From assembly GCA_022577435.1 (NCBI GenBank), contig JAKOON010000007.1:8997926-9061925 (forward strand): DNA of 64,000 nt, written 5' to 3'. Under the pieces are notes generated by a model that had not been told where the DNA came from, made no database searches, and saw nothing but the letters and a program-made list of their open reading frames with translations. Source of the DNA: Embiotoca jacksoni (Eukaryota > Chordata > Actinopteri > Embiotocidae). Positions 39,144 through 64,000 of this stretch are shown in pieces; the first letter of the stretch is position 1; every line of letters begins with the position of its first letter. Both the position numbers and the translations under genes were made by a program.

Positions 39144-40300
39144 TTCTGCTACAGGCGATGACTGATGCTCTACAGACAGACAGAAAAAATGCATTAGATA
39201 CAGGTGTTAAATAATTCCAGCAATTCACATCATTTGGATCTGAATCATTTTTTTCCACAGTGATCAGCTGAGCTACTTAGATTCAGCTTCCACGGTAAAA
39301 TCCCTGGGAACGAAGCAGAACCTGTGAATACATTTTTATTCTCAGCTGAAGACCAATTACTTTTTCCTTTCAAGACCCATGCAATTTATTTATAGCATAT
39401 TAAGAAGAGTTTTCAGTTTTTCTGCTTACAGGCAATTATATTATAATATAACATAACAATATAAGTGGCACTACTGCTTGCATTGAATTAAAATGACTTT
39501 CAGCTGCAACATCTGCAGACAGAAACAGCGTCTTTGTTACTCAGGATAATCCACATGCTCAGACCACAACAGGTTTTACGAGACCTCTTCTTATAAATCA
39601 GGACGTAACCCCTGCACACAGACAACACATCCACAGGATTTACATCGTGTTTTAAATGGATTATGGGTCTTTAACTTCTATATTCAGTTTGAAGTTTGGA
39701 TGTATCCTTAAAACGATCCCTAAAAGTTGGAGCTCTTGGTCACATCACAGTCTGATGTTGATAGTCGTGAAGCTCAGACACGCAAGCGACAGAGCAAACA
39801 AGTCACAACGTGGAAATCAAGAGAGGCGAGACAACTGCCATGCTGTACTACGAGCATCATTACACATCTTTTCTGTTAACTTTTAACTCTGCAACAAACC
39901 TGTTAGTGGCACTTAGGTTTGACTGTTTCTCAACACAAACCATCAGTAACATCCACGCTGCGCCACCAACAATAGCTAGGCTAACGTGAACTGTGCAGGG
40001 TGTGCTTCTTTTACCCGAACCGTGTCACACCGGGCCCTCAATTTTAAAAGGAAAAGCCAACATGCCCCAGAGCGCCGTCCCGTAGAAACACACCGTACAT
40101 TAAATCGAGCGCACCCACTGGAGCTAGGCCGGTGTTAAGAAACGAAGTGATGTCTGGAGTTAATTTAGCAAATAAAATAGCTCCAAATAAAGCTCGCGTG
40201 CTATCTATACCCACTCGGTACTTACACATAGCCGAAATGTGTTTCTAAAGAAGTGAGAAAATAGCATTTGAAAACTTCACGTCTTACTATCACTGTGATG
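39144..40300 (-). promoter_or_regulatory. ssrp1 leader: 5'-UTR exon, intron and acceptors
   Basis: A consensus donor (GTAAGT, 40225-40220) ends a probable non-coding first exon at 40226. Upstream of the start codon two acceptors are possible: one after a long pyrimidine tract (exon from 39169) and a weaker one (exon from 39148). The first gives an ordinary leader; the second would put an upstream ATG (40229-40227) in frame with the main ORF. Confidence 0.55.
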
Positions 40301-40339
40301 GTCAGCTTCGCCTGTTTCCCGCGTGTAGCATCGGGAGCT

Positions 40340-40392
40340 AGCGTTACGTCACAGGAAACAATCAGAGGATGTTTGTATTTACTTCCGGTTGG
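40340..40392 (-). promoter_or_regulatory. ssrp1 promoter motifs (CRE-like, ETS)
   Basis: On the minus strand, about 115-165 bp upstream of the leader-exon donor, are GTGACGTAA (40352-40344, ATF/CREB type) and ACCGGAAGT (40389-40381, ETS/GABP type). Both are common in housekeeping promoters. A T18-type run follows on the plus strand at about 40400. Confidence 0.4.
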
Positions 40393-41713
40393 CGAATTCT
40401 TTTTTTTTTTTTTTTTTTCTTTTAATCATTACAGCCTTAATAAAAAAAATAGACACACTCTGAACTGTTTCAGAGGCAACTTCCTGTATCGAACTTAAAC
40501 TATAGTGTACCTCATGGCAACTACTATTTGAAAACAGAAAGTTGCTACGGAGTCTGCGCGGGGCAGAGAGGACTGCAGTTACCCCTCGTGTCCACTGAGT
40601 GGCGCACAAAACAACTAATGAAAGTGGTAAGGTGCTTCCACTCTTATCTTTTGTCAAAATAGTCCTATAAAACATTATTAAACAGAGAGCATCTCTAAGA
40701 GTTTACAAATAAGAGTCAAATGTGGATATTACAATATAAACGCCGGTCTAAATACTTTAATAGATTTTAATATTATGATACAGAGCAGAGTTCATTGAGG
40801 AAGGCCCTGCACAGATAAAACTCATGTTCAGATTAACCTGCAAGAGTGCTTTGGGGCAAAACTTTACTATTTGGAAAAACCCCTGTGCAAGATATTAATT
40901 TGATTAAATAAATGGATTTAAGAAAATAAACAGAAAACTGAAATAGGCTAAATAGATCAAAACAGGGCCTATAAGCAGGCCTAATAAACCATTTAAGGCC
41001 TTATTCTGTCAAATGAGATTGTGCTTCCTGGCCCCAAACACATTTTTTCTGTTAGATCAGCACACCCATTTGAAGAACACGGAGGTTTGGGGGGGCCCAG
41101 GAGTCCTGGATTTGGCCCCTCTTTGCCCTGTTTAATCCAGCCTTAAGGATACACTGTCAGTCCACATAACTAGCCCACTTTATTCAATCATATAAACCGG
41201 TCGGCCGAGCGGATTTAGGATCTCTGAGCGATTATGGAGGAATTTTACCAAGAGGTTCAGATTCCCTGGGGATTTAGTTTTAAATTTATCTTGGATCCAG
41301 GACTAATAGAGCATCAGCAGCGATGCTATTGCCTTAATCTCTGCTGGTGTGAGCGCAAAAAGACGGGCGCGCCACGGTTGATGTGAGTGACAGGTGGAGG
41401 TGAGAGAAGAAGATCAACATAATCTCATTGTCAATAGAAACTAAAACCTGAGGAATGAAGGGAGAGGAAAGAAAAATCGTGGGGCAGTCAAACACTTGTT
41501 TTCAGGTCCTTCTATAGAAACAGACGGATTATTCTCTGATTAGTTAATTGATAACCTGTGTCGCAACTAATGGATTTAATTATCTTTTTTTTCCCTGTCC
41601 TTTTATAAACCCAATGAAATCCTACTTCCCTTTTTGAAATTCTGATTGGCTTTATGTGAGATTGTTAAGTAAAATTATTTTGTACTGTGATTTTATAAAT
41701 AGGCCTAGTTTTA

Positions 41714-41801
41714 ATTAATTTTTAAATTGTTTTAGATTAATTTTTAAATTGTTTTAGATTGATTTTTAAATTGTTTCAGATTGATTTTTAAATTGTTTTA
41801 G
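41714..41801. repeat. Four tandem copies of a 22-bp AT-rich unit
   Basis: Unit ATTRATTTTTAAATTGTTTY followed by AG; four consecutive copies with only two variable positions, preceded by a partial unit. Confidence 0.92.
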
Positions 41802-42532
41802 ATTCATTTCTTTTAATTAAATTAATTGCGTAAAGGAAAGGAAGAAAAATAATTCCCCTTAATGCTAATTGAATTAATTTATTTAGCCGACAAAGTATTG
41901 ATGACGAATAAAATCATCGATATAAAACATTAGGAAGCAAACATCGCTTTTCAGAAAGTTAGGCAGTAAAATAAGGAGAGAACATTATTGCTTGTTTCCT
42001 GGACAGTTGGAGGGTTGCCGGGTCCTCCTGGCCTGCAATGACCCGATCCAGCCGGACTCGCATCTTATTAAAGATGAGGCAGATTAAAGATCAAACGGCT
42101 GCAGTCAGATTTGGGTTTATGAGGATGACGACGAGCGGGAGAAACAGAAATGAGTTGTGACAAGTCCCGTGGTTGAGCGGCTCTGTCAAACTGAGCTGTG
42201 ATGCGTCAACCCGGTGAATCACCGCGGCACCGAGGAGGAGGATAACGAAAGAAGGAGAGACAGCACCGATGGGAAGGAGGGGAGGAAAAAGGGAGAAAGG
42301 GGTAGAAGAGCGGGAGGAGGAGGAGGAGGTACAAAAGAGGCTCCGCCGTCATTCAGTCTGTCACACAGACCACACAAGTCATCGCATCGGCAATATTTAA
42401 GGTCCAACCTGAGACTCTTTAATATGATTACTACATCCGGACGGGATCGACATCACCTGTAATTGTCCTTTATCTTCTCCAGAAGTGAAGGAGAGAAGAT
42501 TTAGTTTAGCCGCCACGCGCTGAAAACTTTTC

Positions 42533-42534
<2 letters not shown>

Positions 42535-42574
<40 letters not shown>
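42535..42574 (+). repeat. T40 homopolymer in the clcf1 leader/promoter
   Basis: Forty uninterrupted T residues, 110 bp upstream of the clcf1 start codon. If transcription starts upstream of it, the mRNA leader carries a U40 tract. Confidence 0.93.
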
Positions 42575-42577
<3 letters not shown>

Positions 42578-42684
42578 CGACAAGAGAAGAGAGGAGATCA
42601 TTATCGGTGTATTTCGGCTCCTCAATTTGGCGGTGGATGAACCTCTTGACAGCGCACTGAACGGAATAAAAGGTTTTGGAGAAA

Positions 42685-55652
<12,968 letters not shown>

Positions 55653-56362
55653 GACACAGGGACGGGAACAGACAATGAGACAAACAAAAGTGCAGCGTAT
55701 CGGAAATCTATTATTTGCACAAAATCTGAGTGGAATCAAGCTTTGAGAGAAACAGACAAAACACAGTCATGCTTAGTGCATTCATTTATACTGGAATAAG
55801 TGAATGAAGGACCATTTGGCAGGTCATCAGAAGTGCTCATGGAATATACTGTAAGACACACAGCGCCAACACATTACCAGCACTGTCTAATGCACATAGC
55901 AGCTCATTGAGCGAGACACACTGAGACTGGGCTGAGTTACCGGACTTCACGGCTCATAGATCAACAGAAATACCACTGTAGGTGGTTAGACACACACACA
56001 AATACAAACGGGGGCAGACGGAGTGACAGGCAGCGAGACAGACAGTGCAGCCATTGAGCGAAAACTGATTCAGTCACCCCAGATGTGTGAATCAGCAAAC
56101 ATTCATTTTCTCTAGAGGAAGATGGGAACATTTCTCAATGGGTAAAAGACAAAAGCGTAGGAAAAATGGCCAGAGGGATGAAGAGGGCATAGACGAGGAG
56201 AGAAAGAGGCAGGAAAGGAGAGGAAGCCGAGAGGAGACGTGAGTCAGGGGATGAGTGCCGGAAATAACCAGCAGAGGGTTACTGCTGAGTAATCAGAAGT
56301 CAACTGGTCAGTTACAGTAACCCTACAACAGAGCTACACATACTGACCGGACAGAGTGGTGT

Positions 56363-56474
<112 letters not shown>

Positions 56475-56635
56475 GGTATTCCATGCCTTAACATGCCTTC
56501 GATTCTGCTTTGGACTCTGTGCTCATAATTTGTGCAACTTGATAATAGTTTCACTCCACAGCAAGAAATATTTAACGCAATCTCCAAATAAGTTTTTTTC
56601 CAGAGAAACACAGGTGTGTATTCTGTGTACAAAGA

Positions 56636-56860
56636 AATAGTTCAGCAATCTGGGAACTAAGCTTGTTTGCCTTATGGCTGAAAGTTACACCACTGAGCAT
56701 GTCAGCTACTGGTTAGCTTAGTTTAGCATTAAGACTGGAACTAGGAGGAAATACCTAGCCCACATCAATCTACAGACACCTCTAAAGGACACTTTTGAAC
56801 ACATATTATCTCATTTGTTTAAAACAAAAGATCAAAGTGTAAAAACAACATGATGTAGTT
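56636..56860 (+). repeat. Dispersed repeat, copy 3
   Basis: ATAGTTCAGCAATCTGGGAA, GGTTAGCTTAGTTTAGCATT and ATTATCTCATTTGTTTAAAA correspond to parts of the family also present at 12655-12935 and 15200-15310. Confidence 0.45.
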
Positions 56861-57227
56861 TCCTAAGCAGCAGGAAGGGTTCATCCAGCTCATAACCCTC
56901 CATAAAATGCTGAATTGTAGCTTTAATATTTGTGGTGGATAAACTGTTGTTTGTGAGAAAATATTGCCAGCATTCCTCTAAAACCACAAATGGTCGTTTT
57001 TACATAAAAAAAAGAAAAGAAAAGGCATAATGTGTGAGCTGTGTGAGGTGCGGGCAGATTATTCTCTTCAACCTTTAGACAGCTGTTTGTCCCTGCTCTC
57101 AACCTTTATTTATACTTCTGCATTAAGATCATGTACCATATAATTGAAGCAACTAAATGTGTACACTGTGGCTTACAAGTGCCTTCTAAAAAATGTTTGA
57201 TATCTCAGCTACAGTTATTCCACATAA

Positions 57228-57803
57228 GCCTCTTTTCCATTGCCGGACCAGCTCTGCTCTATTAGATTGCACTCTTTTAGTACCAAGTAGTTTTTTTCTG
57301 AATTTTATTTTCCACTGCAGGTACAACCCCCTGAATGCGGCATCGTAACTATAGCAGCACTTCAGGAAACTGTCGTGACATGATCATCAATGCAGCATAC
57401 ATGAACAATGAAGGATACTGGGGAGATGCTGTTTGCCATAGCAAGGAGACAAATTTAGTTTCAGAAGAGGCTGAAGGCAGTAAGATAAAGGTTTTGTGGA
57501 TTTTAATTGAGTAGCACAGTGCTACTGGTGCTGCTTTATTAGCTTGGCTAGTTAGAAATGGTGGGTCTGTGCAGAATGTCCGATGTTCTTTGTTGCACAG
57601 GCAGTGATTTGAACGATTCTCTCTGACCAATCAGTGGTCTGCAGTGTTTTCATGTCACCTCTTATCAGCTTAGCTCATTTGAAAGCTCAACACAGGTGAT
57701 ACCAAAAGTAGTAGCAGGAACAAGGTACTATTCACAACTTTTGCCCAGTGGAAAACCAAAAAAAGCAATCAGAGTTGAGTCAGGCCGGCAGTGGAAAAAG
57801 GGC
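57228..57803. mobile_element. Non-autonomous DNA element with 19-bp inverted ends
   Basis: Left end GCCTCTTTTCCATTGCCGG and right end, complemented, GCCCTTTTTCCACTGCCGG agree at 16 of 19 positions. There is no ORF inside. The pattern resembles the hAT-type MITEs common in teleosts, but an 8-bp duplication was not visible. A fragment is at 33781-33930. Confidence 0.6.
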
Positions 57804-58171
57804 AATAGGGACCACAGCAAAAACTGTGATTGTTTTTTTTTTCCTTAAAATTTCGGATGAAGAGACTGATTATAATGATGATAACATGAAGCAAAGAATG
57901 AAAAGGACAGTCAGTAAAACTAATTTTCAGTGCCAAAATGTTGAATTATTCCTTTCAGTAACTTCACATTCCAAAACACTGTAATTAGACATACTGCGAT
58001 TTCCCTCTTGGCAAGCTGACAGACGGTTAATTTCTTTTTCAGAAAAAAAATCGGTTGTTAAGTCTTTGTAATTATGGCTCAAGGTTATGGATCATATCTT
58101 TACTATTTATTGAAGAAGATGTTTATTTATTTTTCTCCAGTGTGAAAATACTGTATTGTAACTCAAGAGAG

Positions 58172-58177
58172 AATAAA
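58172..58177 (+). terminator. Candidate distal clcf1 poly(A) signal
   Basis: AATAAA about 2.5 kb after the clcf1 stop, followed by a GT-rich stretch (GTGGTGTTATTGGTC). A nearer site may exist. Confidence 0.3.
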
Positions 58178-58893
58178 TACTAGCTTTTGTACAGAGCGTG
58201 GTGTTATTGGTCATTTGGGAGCCCGGTGGGAGGAGAGAATAAAGAAATGCGTATGGGAATTTTGTTTGCAATGGTTTTAGTTTTATAGGGATGGTTTCGG
58301 GTGATTGGCACAAGGGGAGAGGAGTTTGGGGTCGGGGCGTTTCCTGAAAAACAAAGACCGGCTCACATTCATGCCGAAGAAATAGAGCGAGAGAGGCGGG
58401 GTATGAGAGAGTTTTTATTTGTCTGTCCTAGCGAAAATTTACGATCTTTCCTTTTATCTCCCTCTTTCCACCTCCCACTTTGCTTTTCTCTTTCATCACA
58501 CTATCTCACGAAGCTCCTCTTCCCCCCAAAACACTCGTCTGACCTGTGACAGAGAGGGATTTACATGAAACGAGCACAGGTACAAACACACCCCTCATAA
58601 TCCCACCAACACCTTGTGTCTCATGTTGTGTCTGTGTTTCAATGTCGTCTTTCGCCCTGACTTTCACCGCCTCGGCCTCTTATCGTCCTGTGTCATGCAC
58701 CGAGTCTTATTTCGCTTCTTCACTGGTTATTATTATTATCTCTTTTTTTTGTTTGACTTTGTTGCCCTCATCTACTTTTTTTCCTGACATGCTCCCTCTT
58801 CTCGCCTCAGGCCAGATATTAAAGGATCAATGAGACTCTCCCTTCCATTACCTCCGAGCTACACACCTGCGCATAACCACACATTCCCACTCA

Positions 58894-58894
<1 letters not shown>

Positions 58895-58959
<65 letters not shown>
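58895..58959. repeat. (CA)32 microsatellite
   Basis: Uninterrupted CA tract downstream of clcf1. Confidence 0.96.
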
Positions 58960-58960
<1 letters not shown>

Positions 58961-60684
58961 CAGATGCGGCTAAACGTGCAGGCAAACAAGTGCAAGCATT
59001 AACATCTAACGCAGAATTAGAGCAGGAAGTGACTTATAAGAGAGGTCGACCGCGCCAGCGCTAACGTCATCATGATTCTCATAAAGTGTCGAAAGGTTTA
59101 ACAGCGACGGAGACATGACACAGGATATACACACACATATTCACAAGGAGCTGTTTGTTTTTATAGTTAGTGAGAAATAACTGAGGACCCACCAGCAGTC
59201 AACAAAGGCATCTTTGTCGGGCCTATATGTGTGTGCGTTTATCCGTGCATGTGCGTATTGTTTGCCCCTGTGTGGGCTTGCAAGCGCAGCACGTGTGTGA
59301 GTCATTATCCCTATGTGTCAGAACTTCGCTGGAATGAGGCCTGTCATGCATAGCTATCTAACAGCCATCAGTCACTGTTGTCTCTCTGCCTTTCTCCCTG
59401 CCTGTCTCCCTCTGTCAGCTAAGCAGAGACAAATGGCTGTAACTAATACATAACAGAAAAGCAGAGCCCTGTTAGTATGACTCAGCTGGCAAGTGCTTCG
59501 ATTAGGACACATACTGAGTGACAAGGCATCGACATTATTGGCTTGTTTGGTCTATCAGGCAGCTGCTGACAGAAAATTGTCACTCTGCTCAGACAGACCT
59601 GTCTGTCTGATTGACAGGTTGTGATCTAATGCAGCAGAGGCGTTGGGTTGGGGGCCATCTTGTTAAAGAACTTTTATTTTCTCTTGGAGAGAGCTTCTTT
59701 TCCTTTTTCTGGCTCCTTTGCTCTCAGTAACTCTCCACACTCCAGCTTTAACGCTGGGGTAGGCAGTTTTATTTTTTTTGTGTGTAATTGGGCAACAAAT
59801 CCAAAATAACCTGTAAATATATTGTAATTAAAGTGGTCCAACAAAAATTAGACACTCTTAGCTCTGTATTAAGACTTAAGACAGAAAATCTAGCCTGTGA
59901 CGGAAACTTCAATCAATAATTATTTCAGAAAGGGCGTCGATATTGGCTGGTGTACAAATGCAGATGTGTGTACATGTCCCCTCAGATTAAGCCTGAATAT
60001 GTGGCGGAAAATCCTGCTATTCTACCAGGGAACAACTCTGAGTTCAACTGTCCTCCCTCTGAAGATGCAGCATTGTGCTGAGCATAAGGTTCGGTGTATC
60101 AGAACAGCATCAGGTGTCACTGGATCATCTTGCAACAGCCTCTGTCAGGGGAGGTCTGCATGTGCCAACTAAAGGCCCAGACGATAGCGGATGTTTCACA
60201 TCTCTGGAGAGCTGCACAGAGGCCACGAGGAGAACAATGGAAAGCGAAGTGCCCTGACCCCTGATCAAATATTTGACTTGTTGACAAAAGTCTAAAACTA
60301 TAAGCATAGTCCAAGTCTTTCAGCAATCCACATCAAAGAACAAGCTAATTTTATTTCACTGCATGCAACAAACCTCACACAGTTCAGACTGACTTAATTT
60401 GTCATTGATTAGAACAAAGTCTATCTGTTGATGCAATCCAAAGCAAGGGGGCTACAGCAACGCAACATGACAACATCCACTAAGATGCTGTCTTGTCCAG
60501 TCAAAGCCACGCAAGCACACTTCCTGCTAATAATATTTTGCAACGGGTACACAAGATTTCTATCCTGGTCTTAGCAGACCCAAATTCACTGCATGAATAT
60601 ACGATTCTGGCTGCACTTCATAGGGAATCGTTTCCATTCGTTGCTTCCTAATGGGCGTAGACCTCGGGTTGATTAGGTTAGGTT

Positions 60685-60725
60685 AGGTAGTTACTTTATT
60701 AATCCCCAAGGGGAAATTTTTTAAA
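60685..60725. repeat. SINE/LINE tail-like fragment
   Basis: ACTTTATTAATCCCCAAGG then GGAAATTTTTT closely resembles the tail of the SINE at 24083-24368 (TCTATTAATCCCCGAGGGGA). Only the tail is present here. Confidence 0.45.
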
Positions 60726-63700
60726 ACTAATGGAGCAGCTTTCACCAATCAGCATTGACAGCCATATGCTTGAAAACTGTACCATCGCTGCAACTACATA
60801 AAAAAAACACAAAAATGCTTGACTTCAACTTTATTGTTATTGAGTCACCTCCACTGGTTGCTAATTAATTCATCCTTCAGAGTGGCTGTGCGAACATTAA
60901 CGTGAACAGGGTTTCCCGACTATTATCAGCCAAAAAAACTGAAGCTGTGATCAATAGTCTGGCAGAGCCTGGCTACCATATTTCCACTGTTCGCCTCACA
61001 TTCATCCTGACAAAAGATGAAGTATTGAGATATGAAAGCCTCTCCAAAATCCTGTCAGTTAGTTTTATAAACTGGCATCTGATATGTATTTAAGCACATT
61101 CATTTGTGACTTCGAATGGATTTCCTGGATCGTATTTCACACAAGTGGTATTTTCAACAACACACACACACACACACACCCACGCACATATATACGCGTA
61201 TCCAGCCCCCTCCACTGTTTTAACACAGTTCTTTTTGGTCTGAATCCTCACTAAGCTAAGCGGTCCACTTTTTGATTCAGGATCAATTATTTAATTTAGC
61301 CACTGTGGTTCGGTGTTTTCTTCCGAAGTTGCGTTCTGAATATGTTGAAGCTGTAATTAACACTGCTGACTTATTTCGTTTACATATTTAGGAGACATTA
61401 TTATTACCATGTTGATAAGAAGTCCTTCCACTGCACAAATCTGTGGCAGGTTGTCTTGAGTGGATTAATAGATCATAGCTCACCTCGAATGTTGTGTAGT
61501 TTTCCGGGATGCTTGCGTTCGGAGGAGAGTTGATGCTTGTTTGGAGACAGAGCAACTCCTGTTACCACTTAAGAGTTGAAGTTCATCAGTGCTAATGTAA
61601 TAAAGGAAATGAAAAATCTAAATATGAAGTTGATGAAATTACAATGTGACAAATTTAGAGCAGATGAACCGAGTTAGAAAGTCACATGTGGTTTGAATGC
61701 AGTAAAACATTAGGCATTGATATACCAGTTCATACATAGAAAACAGAATTCAACCCCGAGTTTTATGTCATATAACTATTTTGGTGTGTAATCTTATCGT
61801 GTAAACTGACCGACGCATTAATCTTCCAAAAACCTGGTCTATTCCTTTAAGACAATCGAGCTGTCCGACCTCCTCTTCTTCCTCCCTGTCTGTCCTTCTC
61901 CTATTTACTTCTGTGCTTTTTAGTTTCCCCAATCTTTTTCCCATATGTGTCTCTGCCTTCCTTTGCCGTGTCCATCTGTGTGCCACCCTCTCTAACTGCA
62001 TGAGTGGCCATTTTGTGTCATTTTGTGTCCCTTTTCACTTCATTTTTACCCCACGTGTCCCCCTTTTCTCAGCTACAATCGGAACCTTTCACGCTTTGCT
62101 CAAATTCCCTCTGCCACCCCCGCGTTCTCTCCATCTTTTTCCATCTGTCTATCTCTTTCTCTCCTCTTCTCTCTCCCTCCCTCTCTGTTCTGCTCACCTG
62201 CAGCACATAAAAATTCCTCTTTTCTTTCTCCAGAGGATAGTTCAGTCACTCAGGGATTTACTGCATTCCTTTATGCTTTCTCTCCCTCTTTGTCTCCATA
62301 TCTGTCTCCCCTTATTTCTCTCTGTTTTTGGCAGCACTACACAGCATCTGATTCCTCCTATCTTGTCCTTTTGTCTTTTTAACACATTTATATCCCTCTT
62401 TAAGTCCCTCTGTGTTTTTTTTTTTGCCTCCATCCCTTCCTGTCTTTATAATAACACATACTAATCCTATACCTGTCGTTTCCATGACCCCACCCTAATT
62501 TTTTTTTCTGTGAAGCACATATACCTGCTCCACCTGGCCTCTCCCTGCTGCTGGGTTTCTGCCATGAGCTGGAACATCCCGCCTCCACTTACTTAGCTGG
62601 AGGGCGCAGGGTTGGGCTGCACCTTCTCACCACTCTTTTTGGGTTGGTGGGGGTGGAGGTGGGGGTGGAGGTGGAGGGGCGCTTTAGGGCCCGGGGCCTG
62701 GGATGAGGTTGATTTATGAGTTAATCAATCGGTCGTCCGTGTGAGTGAGCAAAACCGCAGAGGTGTGTGAGCTCTTTCATGTCACTGTCTGTGCTTGTTG
62801 ACTTAGTCCCATAGGAAAACACCGGGAGCTGTCACTCCCCTTGTTGTTCAGCTCCTCAACATGTTTTCAAAAGCAATTAGGAAGAAAATGGGGTTGGGTG
62901 TTCATTCATCTGATGGTTGAATGGCTTGTATTTGTGGATGGTCGTGTACGGTTGAGTGGGAATTCAGGTCTTACAGATGTCTTTCCTCACTGTGAAAAAC
63001 ACTGACATCACACACATTTATTTCACACGAGGTAACTTTCAGCCAAATCATGCTGTGCTCAGGATTTCTTCGGACAAAATCAAATACAGGTAAATAACAG
63101 CTGTTCTGTATGAAAATCTATAAATGAGTGATTGCAGAAAAAGTTAGAAAAGACAAGATCTTTATGACTTTACTGTCTCCCCATCAACTGTGAATAGGCT
63201 TCACATACAGCCGATCACTCTGTCGAAAGTCTACATTTCCATTTAGCTACTGGGTGTTTTAATGCAGCCAAATTCACATTATATTTGTTCTCATTTACAT
63301 ATTTTTGACACAGTTTTAGTGTGAACTCTGGGCTGAAACTGACAAATTAATAATTTGAACCAGCTTAGCTCAGACATTTTCTTATCCAAGTATCCACGTA
63401 AGTGTTAACTCTGGTTTGTAAAATGAACTTTGACTCTTTTTGTTTGACAGATGATAAGAGCTGGTGCGAAGGAGTGGTGAAGAGCGTCATCACTCCATTG
63501 CATCATTTGTCTGCCATCTCATGTTGGGCAAGTCAGGGACAATTAGATCAAGTGAGTTTCCACAGTCATCTTCTTGATTCTCTTTGATTGGAGAGCCTAA
63601 ACAACAATCTTACAGTGTCATTGTTCAAACTGATTATTGATTCTCAGTGGGATTAACAGTAATAGAAACAATTGTACAGGGTTTTATGGCCAAACATAGT

Positions 63701-64000
63701 GGTGAGAAGCTGCAGCCCAACCCTGCGCAATCTTGCCTTACTGACAAAACATTTGGCAAAAAGGCAACAGTGATTTTATTCATAAACAAAATCAAAACCT
63801 TAATCAAAACTATGGGAGCCGGAAGGTTGGCAAAAAGAACAAACGGATGGGGCGAGTCAGGGCCAGGCACACAATAAGTCATAAAACCAAGAGGCTCCTC
63901 CCCTTAACTAATCAAGACTTAAACTGAACAAACAAAAACCCCAAAACTGGACTAAGCTTCCATCCTCACAAGAGAGAAAACCACAAACAAAAACAAATTG

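Larger units (their letters stand above)
40393..42684. other. Divergent spacer, ssrp1 to clcf1
   Basis: Holds the two promoter regions, a four-copy 22-bp repeat (41714-41801) and a more GC-rich, presumably regulatory/leader stretch from about 42000. It also holds a 40-base T run (42535-42574) 110 bp before the clcf1 ATG. No coding region. Confidence 0.5.

Noticed and set aside
61913..62464. 183-codon plus-strand ORF
   Set aside because: C/T-rich low-complexity DNA encoding mostly Ser, Leu, Phe and Pro in three overlapping frames; no splice sites or family features.
63647..63882. Overlapping ORFs of 76 and 82 codons on opposite strands at the right edge
   Set aside because: The sequence looks like an interspersed repeat and shows no family motif or splice context.

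Overview
The window is vertebrate nuclear DNA, almost certainly from a percomorph teleost. Genes are split into many short exons with GT/AG boundaries. Introns and spacers are AT-rich and carry long (CA)n tracts, Tc1/mariner remnants, a tRNA-derived SINE and diverged copies of dispersed repeats typical of bony fish. There is no operon, prokaryotic signal or CRISPR array.

Five protein-coding genes can be read. (1) rad9a, minus strand, 336-4608: 11 coding exons of the 9-1-1 DNA-damage clamp subunit; the 3' end lies outside the window. (2) An unrecognised six-exon gene, plus strand, 6227-11638, about 687 aa, with a PP1-docking-like RVHF motif near its C-terminus. (3) p2rx3, minus strand, 14550-20629: 12 exons, about 410 aa, a complete ATP-gated P2X channel subunit. 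(4) ssrp1, minus strand, 26389-39143: 17 coding exons plus a 5'-UTR exon, about 719 aa, the HMG-box subunit of the FACT histone chaperone. (5) clcf1, plus strand, 42685-55652: three coding exons, about 501 aa, an IL-6/LIF-family cytokine with an unusual insertion of about 290 residues before its last helix.

The order joins genes that lie apart on human chromosome 11 (SSRP1 and P2RX3 at 11q12, RAD9A and CLCF1 at 11q13). ssrp1 and clcf1 are divergent with about 2.4 kb between coding starts; rad9a and the unknown gene are also divergent; the unknown gene and p2rx3 are convergent. The genes do not form one pathway. They cover DNA-damage checkpoint, chromatin, ion channel and cytokine functions.

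The other half of the window is introns and spacers. These hold (a) a MITE-like element at 23840-24475 with a SINE nested in it, plus a second copy at 26645 lacking the SINE; (b) a deleted mariner remnant in a p2rx3 intron; (c) a deleted Tc1 element with TA duplications in clcf1 intron 1; (d) several older dispersed repeats; (e) many dinucleotide tracts. Two of those tracts touch rad9a splice sites. I see no convincing gene in the last 8 kb, apart from one exon-like stretch at 63451-63551.
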